DNA of 64,000 bases from Acetomicrobium hydrogeniformans ATCC BAA-1850 (GTDB taxonomy: Bacteria; Synergistota; Synergistia; Synergistales; Acetomicrobiaceae): NCBI RefSeq assembly GCF_000160455.2, contig NZ_ACJX03000001.1, forward strand, positions 878,001 to 942,000. The letters are read 5' to 3'. Shown here one piece after another: positions 15,535 through 24,619 of the stretch (position 1 is its first letter; each line of letters opens with the position of its first letter). Below the pieces are notes generated by a model, which was given only the letters and a program-made list of their open reading frames with translations, searched no databases and was not told the DNA's origin. Both the position numbers and the translations under genes were made by a program.

Positions 15535-17094
15535 TTAGTTCGGCATTATGCCATGTTTGCGTTTGGGTCGAAGCTCCCTCTTCGTCTCAGAAAGCAGCAA
15601 CGCCTGATAAATTTCCCTGCGAGTCTCCTCGGGCAATATAACGCGATCCACGAACCCTCGCGATGCAGCTACATAGGGATTCGCAAAGGCTTCCCGGTAT
15701 TCTTCGATCTTCTGACGCCTTACTGCCTCCTTATCCTCTGCCTGATCTATTTCCCTCTTAAAGACTATGTTGGCAGCACCCTCGGCACCCATTACGGCAA
15801 TTTCAGCCTGAGGCCATGCCAATACCACATCGGCGCCCAGGTCCTTACTGCACATGCCAAGGTAAGAACCGCCGTAGGCCTTTCTCAGGATAACGGTTAT
15901 CTTTGGCACAGTGGCTTCGGAATAGGCGTAGAGCATCTTGGCTCCGTGGCGTATGATCCCGCCTAACTCCTGAGTTTTGCCCGGCAGATAACCGGGAACG
16001 TCTACGAAGTTGACGACGGGAATGTTGTAGGCATCGCATATCCTGATGAAACGACTGGCCTTATCCGAGGCATCTATGTCAAGACATCCTGCAAGGTGAC
16101 GTGCCTGATTGGCTATGATGCCGATAACCCTGCCTCCCACTCTCGCAAAACCTGTCACTATATTTTGTGCCCAATAGGGTTGCACTTCGAAGAAATCCCC
16201 ATTATCGACGACGCAACTTATGACGTCTTTAACATCGTATCCTTTATTGGGATTGGTGGGAACCAGCTCTCTCAGGCGAATGTCGATCCTCTCGGGATCG
16301 TCGCCGGTATCTGCGAAGGGCGGCTCTTCCATGTTGTTGCTCGGCAAGAAACTCAACAACTTCCTCACCTGGAGAAAGCAGTCATCCTCGTTGGCTGCAA
16401 AGAAGTGGGCCACACCGGACTTTTGGTTGTGGGTCATCGCTCCGCCGATCTCTTCGCTAGTGACGTCCTCACCCGTGACTGCCTTGATGACTGCAGGACC
16501 GGTTATGTGCATGATCCCAATCTTGTCCACCATAAACACGAAATCCATCAGGGCAGGGCTGTAAACGGCACCTCCCGCACTGGGACCCGCTATTATGGAT
16601 ATCTGAGGGACTATGCCGCTAGCTTTCACATTTCTGAAAAATATGTTTCCGTAACCGGAGAGGGAGTCCACTCCCTCCTGAATGCGCGCACCGCCTGAGT
16701 CGTTAATTCCAACGACAGGAGCTCCGTTGAGAAGCGCCATATCCAGGACCTTGCAAATTTTCTTCGCGTGCATCTCTCCCAAGGAACCGCCCATTACGGT
16801 AAAGTCCTGGCTAAAGACGTATACAAGACGACCTTCGATAGTTCCATAGCCCGTTACGACCCCGTCGCCGGGGATTTTTCGATTCTCCAGCCCGAAGAGA
16901 GAGCAACGATGTTCTACGTGCTCGTCAAGCTCGACGAAAGAACCGGGGTCGAGCAGTTTATCTATCCTTTCCCTGGCCGTCAATTTACCTCTTTTATGCT
17001 GTTTATCTACAGCTTCCTTTCCCTCCGGCAAACGCGCCCTTTCCTTTCTCGCCAAAAGCTCTTCGCACAATTGATCTATCGTCTTATCGGCCAT
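15535..17094 (-). CDS. mmdA: Methylmalonyl-CoA decarboxylase/carboxyltransferase, alpha subunit
   Basis: About 519 residues with two crotonase-type carboxyltransferase halves. It has KRGKLTARERIDKLLDPGSF near the start, INDSGGARIQEGVDSL and GPSAGGAVYSPALMDF in the first half, and GYDVKDVI, FVDVPGYLPG and KAYGGSYLGM in the second. It transfers CO2 from (S)-methylmalonyl-CoA to biotin. Three ATG codons in a row follow GGGGAGG; the third has the best spacing (8 bases). A propionyl-CoA carboxylase beta chain is the closest alternative, but the OadG and beta-subunit neighbours settle the role. Confidence 0.93.
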   Translation of the reverse strand: MADKTIDQLCEELLARKERARLPEGKEAVDKQHKRGKLTARERIDKLLDPGSFVELDEHVEHRCSLFGLENRKIPGDGVVTGYGTIEGRLVYVFSQDFTVMGGSLGEMHAKKICKVLDMALLNGAPVVGINDSGGARIQEGVDSLSGYGNIFFRNVKASGIVPQISIIAGPSAGGAVYSPALMDFVFMVDKIGIMHITGPAVIKAVTGEDVTSEEIGGAMTHNQKSGVAHFFAANEDDCFLQVRKLLSFLPSNNMEEPPFADTGDDPERIDIRLRELVPTNPNKGYDVKDVISCVVDNGDFFEVQPYWAQNIVTGFARVGGRVIGIIANQARHLAGCLDIDASDKASRFIRICDAYNIPVVNFVDVPGYLPGKTQELGGIIRHGAKMLYAYSEATVPKITVILRKAYGGSYLGMCSKDLGADVVLAWPQAEIAVMGAEGAANIVFKREIDQAEDKEAVRRQKIEEYREAFANPYVAASRGFVDRVILPEETRREIYQALLLSETKRELRPKRKHGIMPN

Positions 17095-17115
17095 CATCAT
17101 GTCCTCCCCACGCAT

Positions 17116-17517
17116 CTAACGCTCGGAAATCTCGAGCAAAACGCCACCGGCAGCCTTTGGGTGAACGAAGGCTATCTTCGCTCCCCCCGCCCCACAGCGG
17201 GGCTTTTCGTCGATGAGCCGAATACCCTTATCCTTGAGCTCTTTCAAGGCTGCCTCTATGTCCTCTACTTTAAGGGCCAAATGATGGATCCCTTCTCCTC
17301 TGCTTTCGATGAACTTGGAGATGGGACTCTCGGGGGAAGTGGGTTCTAAAAGCTCAATCTCCGTACCGCCCAAGGGCAAGAAGGCAGTTACGACCTTCTG
17401 CTCTGCCACCTCTTCCCGACCTGTGCATTTGATGCCCAAGGCCTCCTCCCAAAACTTCAATGCTTCATCTATAGATTTGACTGCTATTCCAATATGATCT
17501 ACGCCTATGGTCTTCAT
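17116..17517 (-). CDS. mce: Methylmalonyl-CoA epimerase
   Basis: A 133-residue glyoxalase/bleomycin-fold protein. It interconverts the (R) and (S) forms of methylmalonyl-CoA so that the mutase product can be decarboxylated. The family start [19 protein letters not shown], the middle [24 protein letters not shown] and the ending [13 protein letters not shown] are all present, including the metal-ligand His and Glu positions. It lies between the B12-binding mutase subunit and mmdA. Confidence 0.95.
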   Translation of the reverse strand: MKTIGVDHIGIAVKSIDEALKFWEEALGIKCTGREEVAEQKVVTAFLPLGGTEIELLEPTSPESPISKFIESRGEGIHHLALKVEDIEAALKELKDKGIRLIDEKPRCGAGGAKIAFVHPKAAGGVLLEISER

Positions 17518-17568
17518 TTTCGCCTGCTCACGCTCCCTTCTCTATATCTTTATCTTTAAAGGTACCCG

Positions 17569-17988
17569 TCATACATGCTCTTTTGCTCTTCTTTCCTGGA
17601 CCGCCTCTTGAAGCCACTCTATGACCTTGGACGTCGGGGTTCCCGGTCCGAAAACAGCCTTAACTCCCATCTGCTTTAGAACCGGCACATCGTCGTCGGG
17701 GATCACGCCGCCGCCGAAGACTATGATGTCTTCCGCCCCCCTTTTCTTGAGAAGCTCTATTACTTCCCTGAAATAGTGCTCGTGAGCGCCCGATAATATG
17801 CTCAACCCAATTGCATCGGCGTCTTCCTGGATTGCGGTGGCAACTATCTGCTCGGGCGTCTGCCTCAAACCGGTATAAATGACTTCCATTCCCGCATCCC
17901 TGAGGGCCCTGGCTACGACCTTGGCCCCTCTGTCATGCCCGTCAAGACCGGGCTTTGCTACTATTACGCGTATCTTCCTCTCGTCCAT
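17569..17988 (-). CDS. Methylmalonyl-CoA mutase, small cobalamin-binding subunit
   Basis: About 139 residues making one B12-binding Rossmann domain. The DGHDRG motif gives the lower-axial His of base-off/His-on cobalamin, followed by LSILSGAH and [10 protein letters not shown]. The chosen ATG has GGAGG 8 bases upstream; an ATG 15 bases earlier lacks a site. Split mutases, with catalytic and B12 domains as separate chains, are typical of archaea and many anaerobes. No MeaB-type G-protein chaperone lies next to it. Confidence 0.94.
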   Translation of the reverse strand: MDERKIRVIVAKPGLDGHDRGAKVVARALRDAGMEVIYTGLRQTPEQIVATAIQEDADAIGLSILSGAHEHYFREVIELLKKRGAEDIIVFGGGVIPDDDVPVLKQMGVKAVFGPGTPTSKVIEWLQEAVQERRAKEHV

Positions 17989-18007
17989 CGTCCCTGCCTC
18001 CATACAT

Positions 18008-19690
18008 TTAGAGGATTATGCTTTCAGTGTATTCGCCGAACTCTTCCCGCAATACGTCGCAGATCTCTCCCAAGGTTGCGTAGACTTTCACGGCCTCCAA
18101 TATCTTGGGCATGAGGTTCACCGATTCGTCCTTAGCGGCCTTCCTGATTTCTTCCAATGCTTCTTTGACCTTTACGTTGTCCCTGCTTTTCTTCAAAGCT
18201 TTAAGCCTTGCGATTTGCTTTTCGGCCATGGAAGGATCTACCCTCAAGATCTTGCGAGATGTCCCCTTTTCTTCTATTTGAAATTTATTTACTCCAACTA
18301 CTATTTGCTCTCCCTTTTCGATGGCCCTCTGGTAGGCGTATGCCGAATCCTGAATCTGCTGCTGCACGTAACCCTTTTCAATGGCAACGAGCATGCCTCC
18401 CATTTCGTCTATCTTATCTATGTACTCCTGAGCCCTTCTTTCTATCTCGTTTGTAAGCCACTCTAGGTAGTAACTTCCGGCCAGGGGATCGACCGTGCTC
18501 GTCACCCCGGACTCGTAGGCAATGATTTGCTGAGTGCGAAGGGCTATTCGGACGCTTTCTTCCGTGGGCAACGCCAGAGCCTCGTCGAAGCTGTTGGTGT
18601 GAAGCGACTGTGTGCCTCCCAAAACTGCAGCCAAAGCCTGAATAGTCACCCGTATTATGTTGTTTTCCGGCTGTTGAGCGGTTAGCGTGCATCCTGCCGT
18701 CTGAGTGTGGAAACGAAGTTTTTGCGCGTCCGGATTGGTGACTCCAAACCTTTCTCTCATGATCTTTGCCCAGAGCCTCCTGGCGGCCCGGAACTTGGCT
18801 ATCTCTTCGAGGAAGTCGTTATGAGAGTTGAAGAAAAAGGACAGCCGGCGCCCAAATACGTTTGGATCCAACCCCTTCTTGACGGCGGCCTCTACGTAGG
18901 CTATCCCGTCTGCAAGAGTAAAGGCAACTTCCTGAACTGCCGTGGATCCTGCTTCTCTAATATGATATCCTGAAATAGATATGGTGTTCCATTTCGGGAC
19001 GTGTTTGCTACAAAACTCAAATATGTCCGTGATCAATCGCATGGAGGGCTTTGGAGGAAATATATAAGTTCCCCTTGCGATATATTCCTTTAATATGTCG
19101 TTTTGAATGGTTCCCGACAATTTGTCCGCCGGGACGTTCTGCTTTTCGCCGACAGCTATATACATGGCAAGCAGGATTGATGCCGGAGCATTTATAGTCA
19201 TCGATGTGGAGACCTTGTCAAGAGGGATGCCGTCGAAGAGAATTTCCATGTCCTCCAGGCTGTCTATTGCAACACCAACCTTGCCCACTTCCCCCTGAGC
19301 CATGGGGTGGTCCGAATCGTAACCAATCTGGGTGGGCAGGTCAAAAGCCACCGAAAGCCCCGTCTGTCCCTGCTGCAATAGGTATTTGTATCTTTCATTC
19401 GACTCTTCGGCTGAGGCATATCCCGCGTACTGGCGCATCGTCCAGAAACGCCCTCTGTACATGGTCGGCTGAACGCCTCTGGTGTAGGGGTAATCGCCGG
19501 GAAAACCCAAGTCTTCTGTGTAGTCGAGGTCCTTTATGTTTTCCGGGGTGTATAACCTTTCTACAGGAACCCCCCCTCCCGTCGTAAAGGTGCTTTTACG
19601 CTCGGGGTACTTCTGAACTGTCTTTTTGACCTCTTCTTCATATTTAAGGCGAGCTTCAGATATCTTTTCCAGTTCTTCCTCTTTGAACAT
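18008..19690 (-). CDS. Methylmalonyl-CoA mutase, large catalytic subunit
   Basis: A 560-residue TIM-barrel subunit that rearranges succinyl-CoA and (R)-methylmalonyl-CoA with adenosylcobalamin. Clear landmarks are [64 protein letters not shown] and [20 protein letters not shown]. The ATG after GGGAGGGTG is preferred to a codon 26 residues earlier. It is the first gene of the seven-gene propionate operon. The reaction and the Na+ pump work in series: succinyl-CoA to methylmalonyl-CoA to propionyl-CoA plus CO2. Confidence 0.96.
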   Translation of the reverse strand: MFKEEELEKISEARLKYEEEVKKTVQKYPERKSTFTTGGGVPVERLYTPENIKDLDYTEDLGFPGDYPYTRGVQPTMYRGRFWTMRQYAGYASAEESNERYKYLLQQGQTGLSVAFDLPTQIGYDSDHPMAQGEVGKVGVAIDSLEDMEILFDGIPLDKVSTSMTINAPASILLAMYIAVGEKQNVPADKLSGTIQNDILKEYIARGTYIFPPKPSMRLITDIFEFCSKHVPKWNTISISGYHIREAGSTAVQEVAFTLADGIAYVEAAVKKGLDPNVFGRRLSFFFNSHNDFLEEIAKFRAARRLWAKIMRERFGVTNPDAQKLRFHTQTAGCTLTAQQPENNIIRVTIQALAAVLGGTQSLHTNSFDEALALPTEESVRIALRTQQIIAYESGVTSTVDPLAGSYYLEWLTNEIERRAQEYIDKIDEMGGMLVAIEKGYVQQQIQDSAYAYQRAIEKGEQIVVGVNKFQIEEKGTSRKILRVDPSMAEKQIARLKALKKSRDNVKVKEALEEIRKAAKDESVNLMPKILEAVKVYATLGEICDVLREEFGEYTESIIL

Positions 19691-19942
19691 TAAGTTCACC
19701 CTCCCAAGAAATTCCGCCTTGTAGTAATTTGCACATTTGTATTTATTATTTCGCACATTTTTATGCATTGCAACATTTAGGAAATATTAAGACAATTCAA
19801 ACTACTGTTTGCGCCTCTTCTACGCAACCCTGCAAAAACGATGCTATCATAGCGGGATCTATAAGTCCACACTTCTTGGGCTCTATAAAGACAAGTGACC
19901 ATCGATATATCTTTTGCTATAATTTAACGAGGAGGGATTAGT
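19691..19942. promoter_or_regulatory. Divergent intergenic region with a plus-strand promoter
   Basis: About 250 bp between the mutase operon (leftward) and the zinc-ribbon gene (rightward). On the plus strand TGACCA (19896-19901) and TATAAT (19918-19923) are 16 bases apart, with GGAGGG just before the ATG at 19943. The AT-rich left half presumably holds the mutase promoter, but no clear pair of boxes could be assigned there. Confidence 0.6.
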
Positions 19943-20323
19943 ATGCCTATGATTGAATGCTTTCTTTGCGGGAAGGGGTTCGTCAGCGCAGGACCCAAGG
20001 TTTGCCCAAGTTGCATGAAACGCCTTGATAAGCTTTACATGGATGCGAGGAACTACATAAGAGACAACCCTGACCTCAGGCTTAACGTGAAAGCATTGGC
20101 AGAAGAGCTAGATGTCGATCCCAGGGACATTCAGGCGTTGGTCGATATGGGGCGCCTTGAGCTCGAGGGTGAATCGGAGAGCAGCGACAGGCAATCCGAA
20201 AGAGAGCGGTTGTTGCTGGAGTTCGAAAAACACCTAAAAGACGGCAAGGGGAAGGGCAAAGAATTCCGGCAGATCAGGTATGCGGCCGAAAAATACGGCA
20301 AACAGGAGAAAAAAGAAGACTGA
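19943..20323 (+). CDS. YvyF-like zinc-ribbon protein of flagellar-operon type
   Basis: A 126-residue protein. CFLCGKGF and CPSCMKRL form a zinc ribbon, followed by a short helical, wHTH-like segment (LNVKALAEELDVDPRDIQALVDMGRLEL) and a charged C-terminal tail. The plan matches the B. subtilis YvyF / flagellar operon protein family, which in Firmicutes sits next to flgM. No flagellar gene is nearby, so this copy is an orphan or a more general regulator. Strong GGAGGG site; own promoter and terminator. Confidence 0.6.
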   Translation: MPMIECFLCGKGFVSAGPKVCPSCMKRLDKLYMDARNYIRDNPDLRLNVKALAEELDVDPRDIQALVDMGRLELEGESESSDRQSERERLLLEFEKHLKDGKGKGKEFRQIRYAAEKYGKQEKKED

Positions 20324-20365
20324 AAGCTGCCACAAGATTGCTTAATCGTCTTTTTAGTCCAAAGT

Positions 20366-20399
20366 AAATACCCTCAACTTCATGGAGTTGAGGGTATTT
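20366..20399. terminator. Bidirectional terminator between convergent genes
   Basis: Perfect 14-bp stem (20366-20379 with 20386-20399) with a 6-base loop, flanked by A-rich and T-rich ends. It serves the zinc-ribbon gene from the left and the flavodiiron gene from the right. Confidence 0.9.
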
Positions 20400-20418
20400 T
20401 AACGATTCGACAAGTTTT

Positions 20419-21624
20419 TTATCCGGCGCATTCCTTGAGGCGCCTTGCCATAGCTTTGCCAAGCTCCTCGGCCCTGACGTAATCTTCGTCCTTAGGCGAG
20501 GATTGTATGACTATCTCGGGATCGAGCAGCTCCCATTTGCCCGAGTTTTTGGCAAAATCTTCAAGTTTCTTCAAAATGCCGGGGCTCCAGGTGTAGTTTC
20601 CCATTATACCAAGCAACCTGTTTCTCATTTTTTTATTTTCTAGATGAGCCATGAGATCCTCTATAGGAGGAAAGGGCATGGTATTGTAGGTGCAGGAGGC
20701 AAGGATAAGCCCCTTATATCTCCAGATGTCTCTGATAATGAAGGAAACGTGGTCCCTTGACGCATCGTGAACTACGATGTGTTCGATGCCCTCTTTGGCC
20801 ATGGCCCTGGCAGATGCCTGAGCCAGCTTTGCCGTATTCCCGTACATCGATCCGTATACTACGACGGCACCGCATTCTGTTTCGTGGCGACTCCACCTGT
20901 CGTAAAGGCTAATTATATGCTCGGGTTTGCTCCTGTGTATGGGGCCGTGAGAAGGAGCAACGACTCTTATATCCGTTCCGCTCAACTTCGATATAGCGGC
21001 CTGAACCTGGTCGGAATAACGACCCACTATATTGGAAAAATATCTGAGTATCTCTCCCTCGTAGTAGGACATATCGACTTCATCGTCGAAGATTCCTCCC
21101 TCGAGGCAACCGAACCCGCCGAAGGCATCGCAGGAAAACAACGTCTTAGCAGTCTTGTCGTAGGTCATCATGGTCTCCGGCCAATGTACCATGGGAGTCA
21201 AAAAGAATTTGAGCACGTGGCCGCCCAGGTCCAACTCTTCCCCGTCCTTTATCTGAATAACCCCCTCGGTGACGGCGTAGAAGTTCTCCAGCATCTTAAC
21301 GGTCTGGGCGTTACAAATGATCTTCAAGTCGGGATACAGCTTCTTGAGGATTTTTATGGAACCCGAGTGATCCGGCTCCATATGGTTTACCACTAAATAG
21401 TCTATGGACCTGTCTTCCCCTAGTAAGCGCCTTATCTTGCTCACTAAATCTGTGAGATAAAAGGCCTTGACGGTATCTATGAGGGCAATTTTTTCTCCTA
21501 TTACCAGGTAGGAGTTATAGGTAACTCCCCTTGGAAGGGGCCAAAGCGCTTCAAAAAGATCTGTCTCTTTATCGTTTACACCCACCCAATAAATGCCCTT
21601 TGTGACTTCTATTGCGTCGTTCAT
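20419..21624 (-). CDS. FprA-type flavodiiron protein (A-type flavoprotein)
   Basis: A 402-residue two-domain protein. The N-terminal metallo-beta-lactamase-like domain carries the diiron ligands in VNHMEPDHSGS, plus the later MVHWPETM and SCDAFGGFG segments. The C-terminal flavodoxin domain begins VVYGSMYGNTAKLAQ (FMN phosphate loop). Such enzymes reduce O2 or NO to protect anaerobes, usually fed by rubredoxin or coenzyme F420. No rubredoxin gene is adjacent. The start is the ATG after AAAGGGGGA, six codons into the longest frame. Confidence 0.94.
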   Translation of the reverse strand: MNDAIEVTKGIYWVGVNDKETDLFEALWPLPRGVTYNSYLVIGEKIALIDTVKAFYLTDLVSKIRRLLGEDRSIDYLVVNHMEPDHSGSIKILKKLYPDLKIICNAQTVKMLENFYAVTEGVIQIKDGEELDLGGHVLKFFLTPMVHWPETMMTYDKTAKTLFSCDAFGGFGCLEGGIFDDEVDMSYYEGEILRYFSNIVGRYSDQVQAAISKLSGTDIRVVAPSHGPIHRSKPEHIISLYDRWSRHETECGAVVVYGSMYGNTAKLAQASARAMAKEGIEHIVVHDASRDHVSFIIRDIWRYKGLILASCTYNTMPFPPIEDLMAHLENKKMRNRLLGIMGNYTWSPGILKKLEDFAKNSGKWELLDPEIVIQSSPKDEDYVRAEELGKAMARRLKECAG

Positions 21625-21706
21625 AGAAAATCCCCCTTTCATTGAGATTTACTGAGATTTACTCGGGCCTTGAACTTTCAAGGCGACCCTGTCTTTATCG
21701 TCCTTT

Positions 21707-22342
21707 TTAATCGAAGGACGTCCGCGAAAGCTCTGGCAAAATAAGACATAAATCCCTTAAAAGCTCGGCTTTGTTTTTATATAAAATGCCCACGATGCCC
21801 AATTTTTTTGCCAGGGTCACATTTTCTTCTTTATCGTCAATAAAAATTATGCTTCCCGGGTCCTCGTGAAGCGTATTTAACACGTCTTGAAATATAGTAC
21901 CATCATGTTTGCTTTTCCCCAAGCGATAACTGTTGAATACATAGTCGAAGATGTCATAAAAGGAGGCCTTCTCGTTAATTTCCTCAATCCAGTTGGTCTG
22001 GTCTGTCAGCAGGGCCGTGGCGTAACCTAGATCGCGCAACGTACGGATCAGCTTCAGCATCCAGGGCCTCAAAACAAACCTGCTTAAAACCTCATTTCTT
22101 AAGTCTTGAACCGATTCGTTCAGGTCGAACTTCCTTTTGAAGGACTCCCAAAAGGCTTCTTCAGTCGATTGGCCGCAGAGATATCCCGAATCATAAAGTA
22201 CGGCTGTGGCTGTCTTCTCCACAGAAGAAGGATCAAGGCCGTGCTTTTCCGCAATAGCCTTCATGCCCTGAACAAATCCCTCTTCAGCTATTACGCCTCC
22301 AAAATCGAACATAACGACAGAATATTTTTTATTATTATGCAA
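21707..22342 (-). CDS. HAD-superfamily hydrolase (subfamily IA)
   Basis: A 211-residue haloacid dehalogenase-like phosphatase. Motif I is MFDFGGVIAEE with the nucleophilic Asp, motif II is ALLTDQTNW (Thr), motif III includes the Lys of RLGKSKHDG, and motif IV is IIFIDDKEENV. The start is a TTG, 7 bases after GAGGTG. It is divergent from glutamate dehydrogenase. Substrate unknown; relatives include epoxide-hydrolase-like N-terminal phosphatases and sugar or nucleotide phosphatases. Confidence 0.85.
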   Translation of the reverse strand: MHNNKKYSVVMFDFGGVIAEEGFVQGMKAIAEKHGLDPSSVEKTATAVLYDSGYLCGQSTEEAFWESFKRKFDLNESVQDLRNEVLSRFVLRPWMLKLIRTLRDLGYATALLTDQTNWIEEINEKASFYDIFDYVFNSYRLGKSKHDGTIFQDVLNTLHEDPGSIIFIDDKEENVTLAKKLGIVGILYKNKAELLRDLCLILPELSRTSFD

Positions 22343-22355
22343 ATTTGAACACCTC

Positions 22356-22383
22356 TTGGTTTTTGTATGATATAAGTTATAAT
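22356..22383 (+). promoter_or_regulatory. Promoter of the glutamate dehydrogenase gene
   Basis: TTGGTT (22356-22361) and TATAAT (22378-22383) are 16 bases apart. Transcription would start near 22390, leaving a leader of about 160 bases before the ATG at 22551. Confidence 0.6.
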
Positions 22384-22403
22384 AGAATTGATATTATCGC
22401 ATG

Positions 22404-22509
22404 CATAGATGGCATTTTTGGGATCTTCGAAGATGTGATAGTGAAAACATTACCATCTATGAAATCTAATGCAATAACAACACAGGATACAATGGGCATC
22501 GCGCCCATT
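22404..22509 (+). promoter_or_regulatory. Structured 5' leader of gdhA, possible cis-regulatory RNA
   Basis: A 9-bp stem (CATAGATGG 22404-22412 with CCATCTATG 22453-22461) encloses two smaller hairpins, a palindromic ATCTTCGAAGAT and GTGAT/ATTAC, giving a three-way junction. A GC hairpin (22491-22497 with 22503-22509) follows before the AGGAGGGG ribosome site. It matches no riboswitch class known to me. Confidence 0.4.
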
Positions 22510-22550
22510 AGTGTTCATATAATTACACAATACAATAGGAGGGGTCAATA

Positions 22551-23828
22551 ATGGCCGTAAAAAGGCGCACCTCGCAGGATGTTCTTCTCTCAACTGCCCT
22601 TGAGAACTTCTATAATGCAGCTGAAGAGATGGGACTGGAGGATGATTTGGTCGAAATACTGAGCCGTTCTGAGAGAAGGCTTTGTGTGTCCATACCTGTG
22701 GAAATGGACGACGGATCCGTAAGGGTTTTCGACGGCTATCGGGTAGTCCATTCAAGCGCTCTGGGTCCGGCAAAGGGCGGCATTCGCTTCCATCCCCAGG
22801 TCTCTATTGACGAGACGGAGGCTCTTGCCTTCATGATGACTTGGAAATGCTCCCTCGCGGGTATTCCCTACGGCGGAGGCAAAGGCGGAGTTTGCTGCGA
22901 GCCCCTTGAGCTTTCCCTGAAGGAGAAGGAGAGGATTACCAGAACCTTCGCAGCCAGGATAGAGCCCTTCGTAGGCGCGTGGACGGACGTTCCCGCCCCG
23001 GACGTAAACACGGGAGCACAGGAAATGGTATGGTTCATGGACACCATTAGCAAGATCAGAGGCCAGCTTGAACCGGCCGTATTCACGGGAAAGCCCGTCC
23101 CCCTGTGGGGTTCCAAGGGCAGAAACGCTGCCACCGGACTTGGCGTGGCTACTTGCGCTCTCGAACTTCTCCGAGTCCTCGGAAAGGACCCCAAAGATAC
23201 CACTGTAGCCGTACAGGGCTTCGGCAACGTAGGCAGTTTCACCGCCAAGTTCTTGCACGATGCCGGCGTCAAAGTCGTAGCCATCTGCGACATCACCGGA
23301 ACCTATTACTGTAAAGACGGAATCGATGTAAATAAGGCCATGGAGCACACACAAAAGAATCCTAAGAGGTTGCTAGAGGGGTATACCCAACCCGGGCTCG
23401 AAAAAAGCGATCCAACCGACCTCCTCTATTTGGACGTAGACGTCTTGCTCCCCTGCGCCATGGAGGGAGCCATCAACAAATCCAACGCCGACAAGGTCAA
23501 AGCGAAACACATCGTCGAAGGAGCCAACGGCCCACTTACTCCAGAGGCAGACGAAATATTGAGACCGAAAGGCATTTACATTGTGCCCGACTTCCTTGCC
23601 AACAGCGGCGGCGTCATAGGGTCCTACTTCGAATGGTGCCAGAACCTCGCTGGATTTTTCTGGAGCGAAGAGGAATACAATCAGAGGCTGACTTCAATAA
23701 TGAGGTCTAACTTCCAGAGGGTATGGGAATACTCCAAGGAAAAGAAGGTCGAGATGCGTCGAGCCGCTTTCATGGTCGCCATAAAGCGCGTAGCCGATGC
23801 CGTTAAGATGAGAGGGGTATTTCTATAA
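22551..23828 (+). CDS. gdhA: Glutamate dehydrogenase (Glu/Leu/Phe/Val family)
   Basis: A 425-residue NAD(P)-dependent amino acid dehydrogenase that interconverts glutamate with 2-oxoglutarate and ammonia. It has the substrate-site motif GPAKGGIRFHP, the catalytic lysine in MTWKCSLAGIPYGGGKGG, PAPDVNT, the Rossmann motif VAVQGFGNVGSFTAKFLHDAG, and VEGANGPLTPEADEIL. The hexameric GDH length (about 420) fits. Ribosome site AGGAGGGG. In this amino-acid fermenter it probably regenerates 2-oxoglutarate for the aminotransferases. Leucine or other amino acids as substrate are less likely but possible. Confidence 0.95.
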   Translation: MAVKRRTSQDVLLSTALENFYNAAEEMGLEDDLVEILSRSERRLCVSIPVEMDDGSVRVFDGYRVVHSSALGPAKGGIRFHPQVSIDETEALAFMMTWKCSLAGIPYGGGKGGVCCEPLELSLKEKERITRTFAARIEPFVGAWTDVPAPDVNTGAQEMVWFMDTISKIRGQLEPAVFTGKPVPLWGSKGRNAATGLGVATCALELLRVLGKDPKDTTVAVQGFGNVGSFTAKFLHDAGVKVVAICDITGTYYCKDGIDVNKAMEHTQKNPKRLLEGYTQPGLEKSDPTDLLYLDVDVLLPCAMEGAINKSNADKVKAKHIVEGANGPLTPEADEILRPKGIYIVPDFLANSGGVIGSYFEWCQNLAGFFWSEEEYNQRLTSIMRSNFQRVWEYSKEKKVEMRRAAFMVAIKRVADAVKMRGVFL

Positions 23829-23864
23829 AAAAGAATAGGCTAAAATTTAGCTTAACATAGCAAT

Positions 23865-23885
23865 AAAACAGGCTTCGCTGTTTTT
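23865..23885 (+). terminator. Terminator after gdhA, with an alternative long-range stem
   Basis: AAAACAG pairs with CTGTTTT around GCTTCG, continuing as TTTTT. The sequence CAGGCTTCGCTG (23869-23880) can instead pair with CGGCGGAGCCTG (23909-23920), with two G-U pairs. That would disrupt the terminator ahead of tenA. Confidence 0.6.
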
Positions 23886-23956
23886 GGGCTTTCATTAAAG
23901 GTCTACGACGGCGGAGCCTGAAATTTTAACACATTTCAAAAAGAGGGGGGACGAGA

Positions 23957-24619
23957 ATGGGTAAAAGCCTTTCGGAGATCCTTTGGGAAGAAAACCGCGA
24001 TATAGCCGCCTCATGCCTCAACCACCCCTTTGTGCAGGGCATCGCCTCGGGAAAATTGACGAGGGAGAAGTTCAACTGGTACGTGGGGCAGGATTATTTC
24101 TATCTTCACGCCTTCGCAAAAGCTTTTTGCCTTGCCGCGGCTAAGGCGCCAGATACGCTGGGAATGGTCTCCTTTCATAAGTTGGCCGAGGGCGCTTTGA
24201 ACGAAATGAAGCTTCATAAAGGATTTGAGAGTTCCCTTGGAGCCGACGTGGAAAGCGTTGTTGCGAGCAAGCCAACGCGCATGTACACCGATTTTTTGCT
24301 TTCCACTGCATGGGGATGCGACGTCGGCCTCATAGCGGCAGCGACCACTCCCTGCAACCGCCTCTACGCATGGATCGGGCAAAACCTGAAAGAATATGCG
24401 CAAAACGAGGAAAATCCCTTTATCGACTGGATAAGAACCTACTCCAGCGATTCCTTTGAGAGCCTGGCAAGGGAGACGGAGCGCCTAATAGACCTTTACG
24501 CTACAAACGTCTCCGAAGCAAGAAAGGCTTACCGATATGCAATGATATGCGAATATGACTTCTTCGACGCAGCGTGGAAATATGAGGCGTCGAAGGGCGG
24601 CGGGGAAAGGCAGCTTTAA
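23957..24619 (+). CDS. tenA: TenA/thiaminase II family protein
   Basis: A 220-residue all-helical TenA/PqqC-fold enzyme that salvages thiamine by hydrolysing amino-pyrimidine breakdown products. Visible motifs are WYVGQDYFYLHAFA (active-site Asp), the Cys in TTPCNRLYAWIG, and the C-terminal CEYDFFDAAW with the catalytic-site Glu. GAGGGGGG precedes the ATG by a few bases. No thiamine riboswitch signature is present upstream. It lies tail to tail with the transporter gene, overlapping by 4 bases. Confidence 0.9.
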   Translation: MGKSLSEILWEENRDIAASCLNHPFVQGIASGKLTREKFNWYVGQDYFYLHAFAKAFCLAAAKAPDTLGMVSFHKLAEGALNEMKLHKGFESSLGADVESVVASKPTRMYTDFLLSTAWGCDVGLIAAATTPCNRLYAWIGQNLKEYAQNEENPFIDWIRTYSSDSFESLARETERLIDLYATNVSEARKAYRYAMICEYDFFDAAWKYEASKGGGERQL

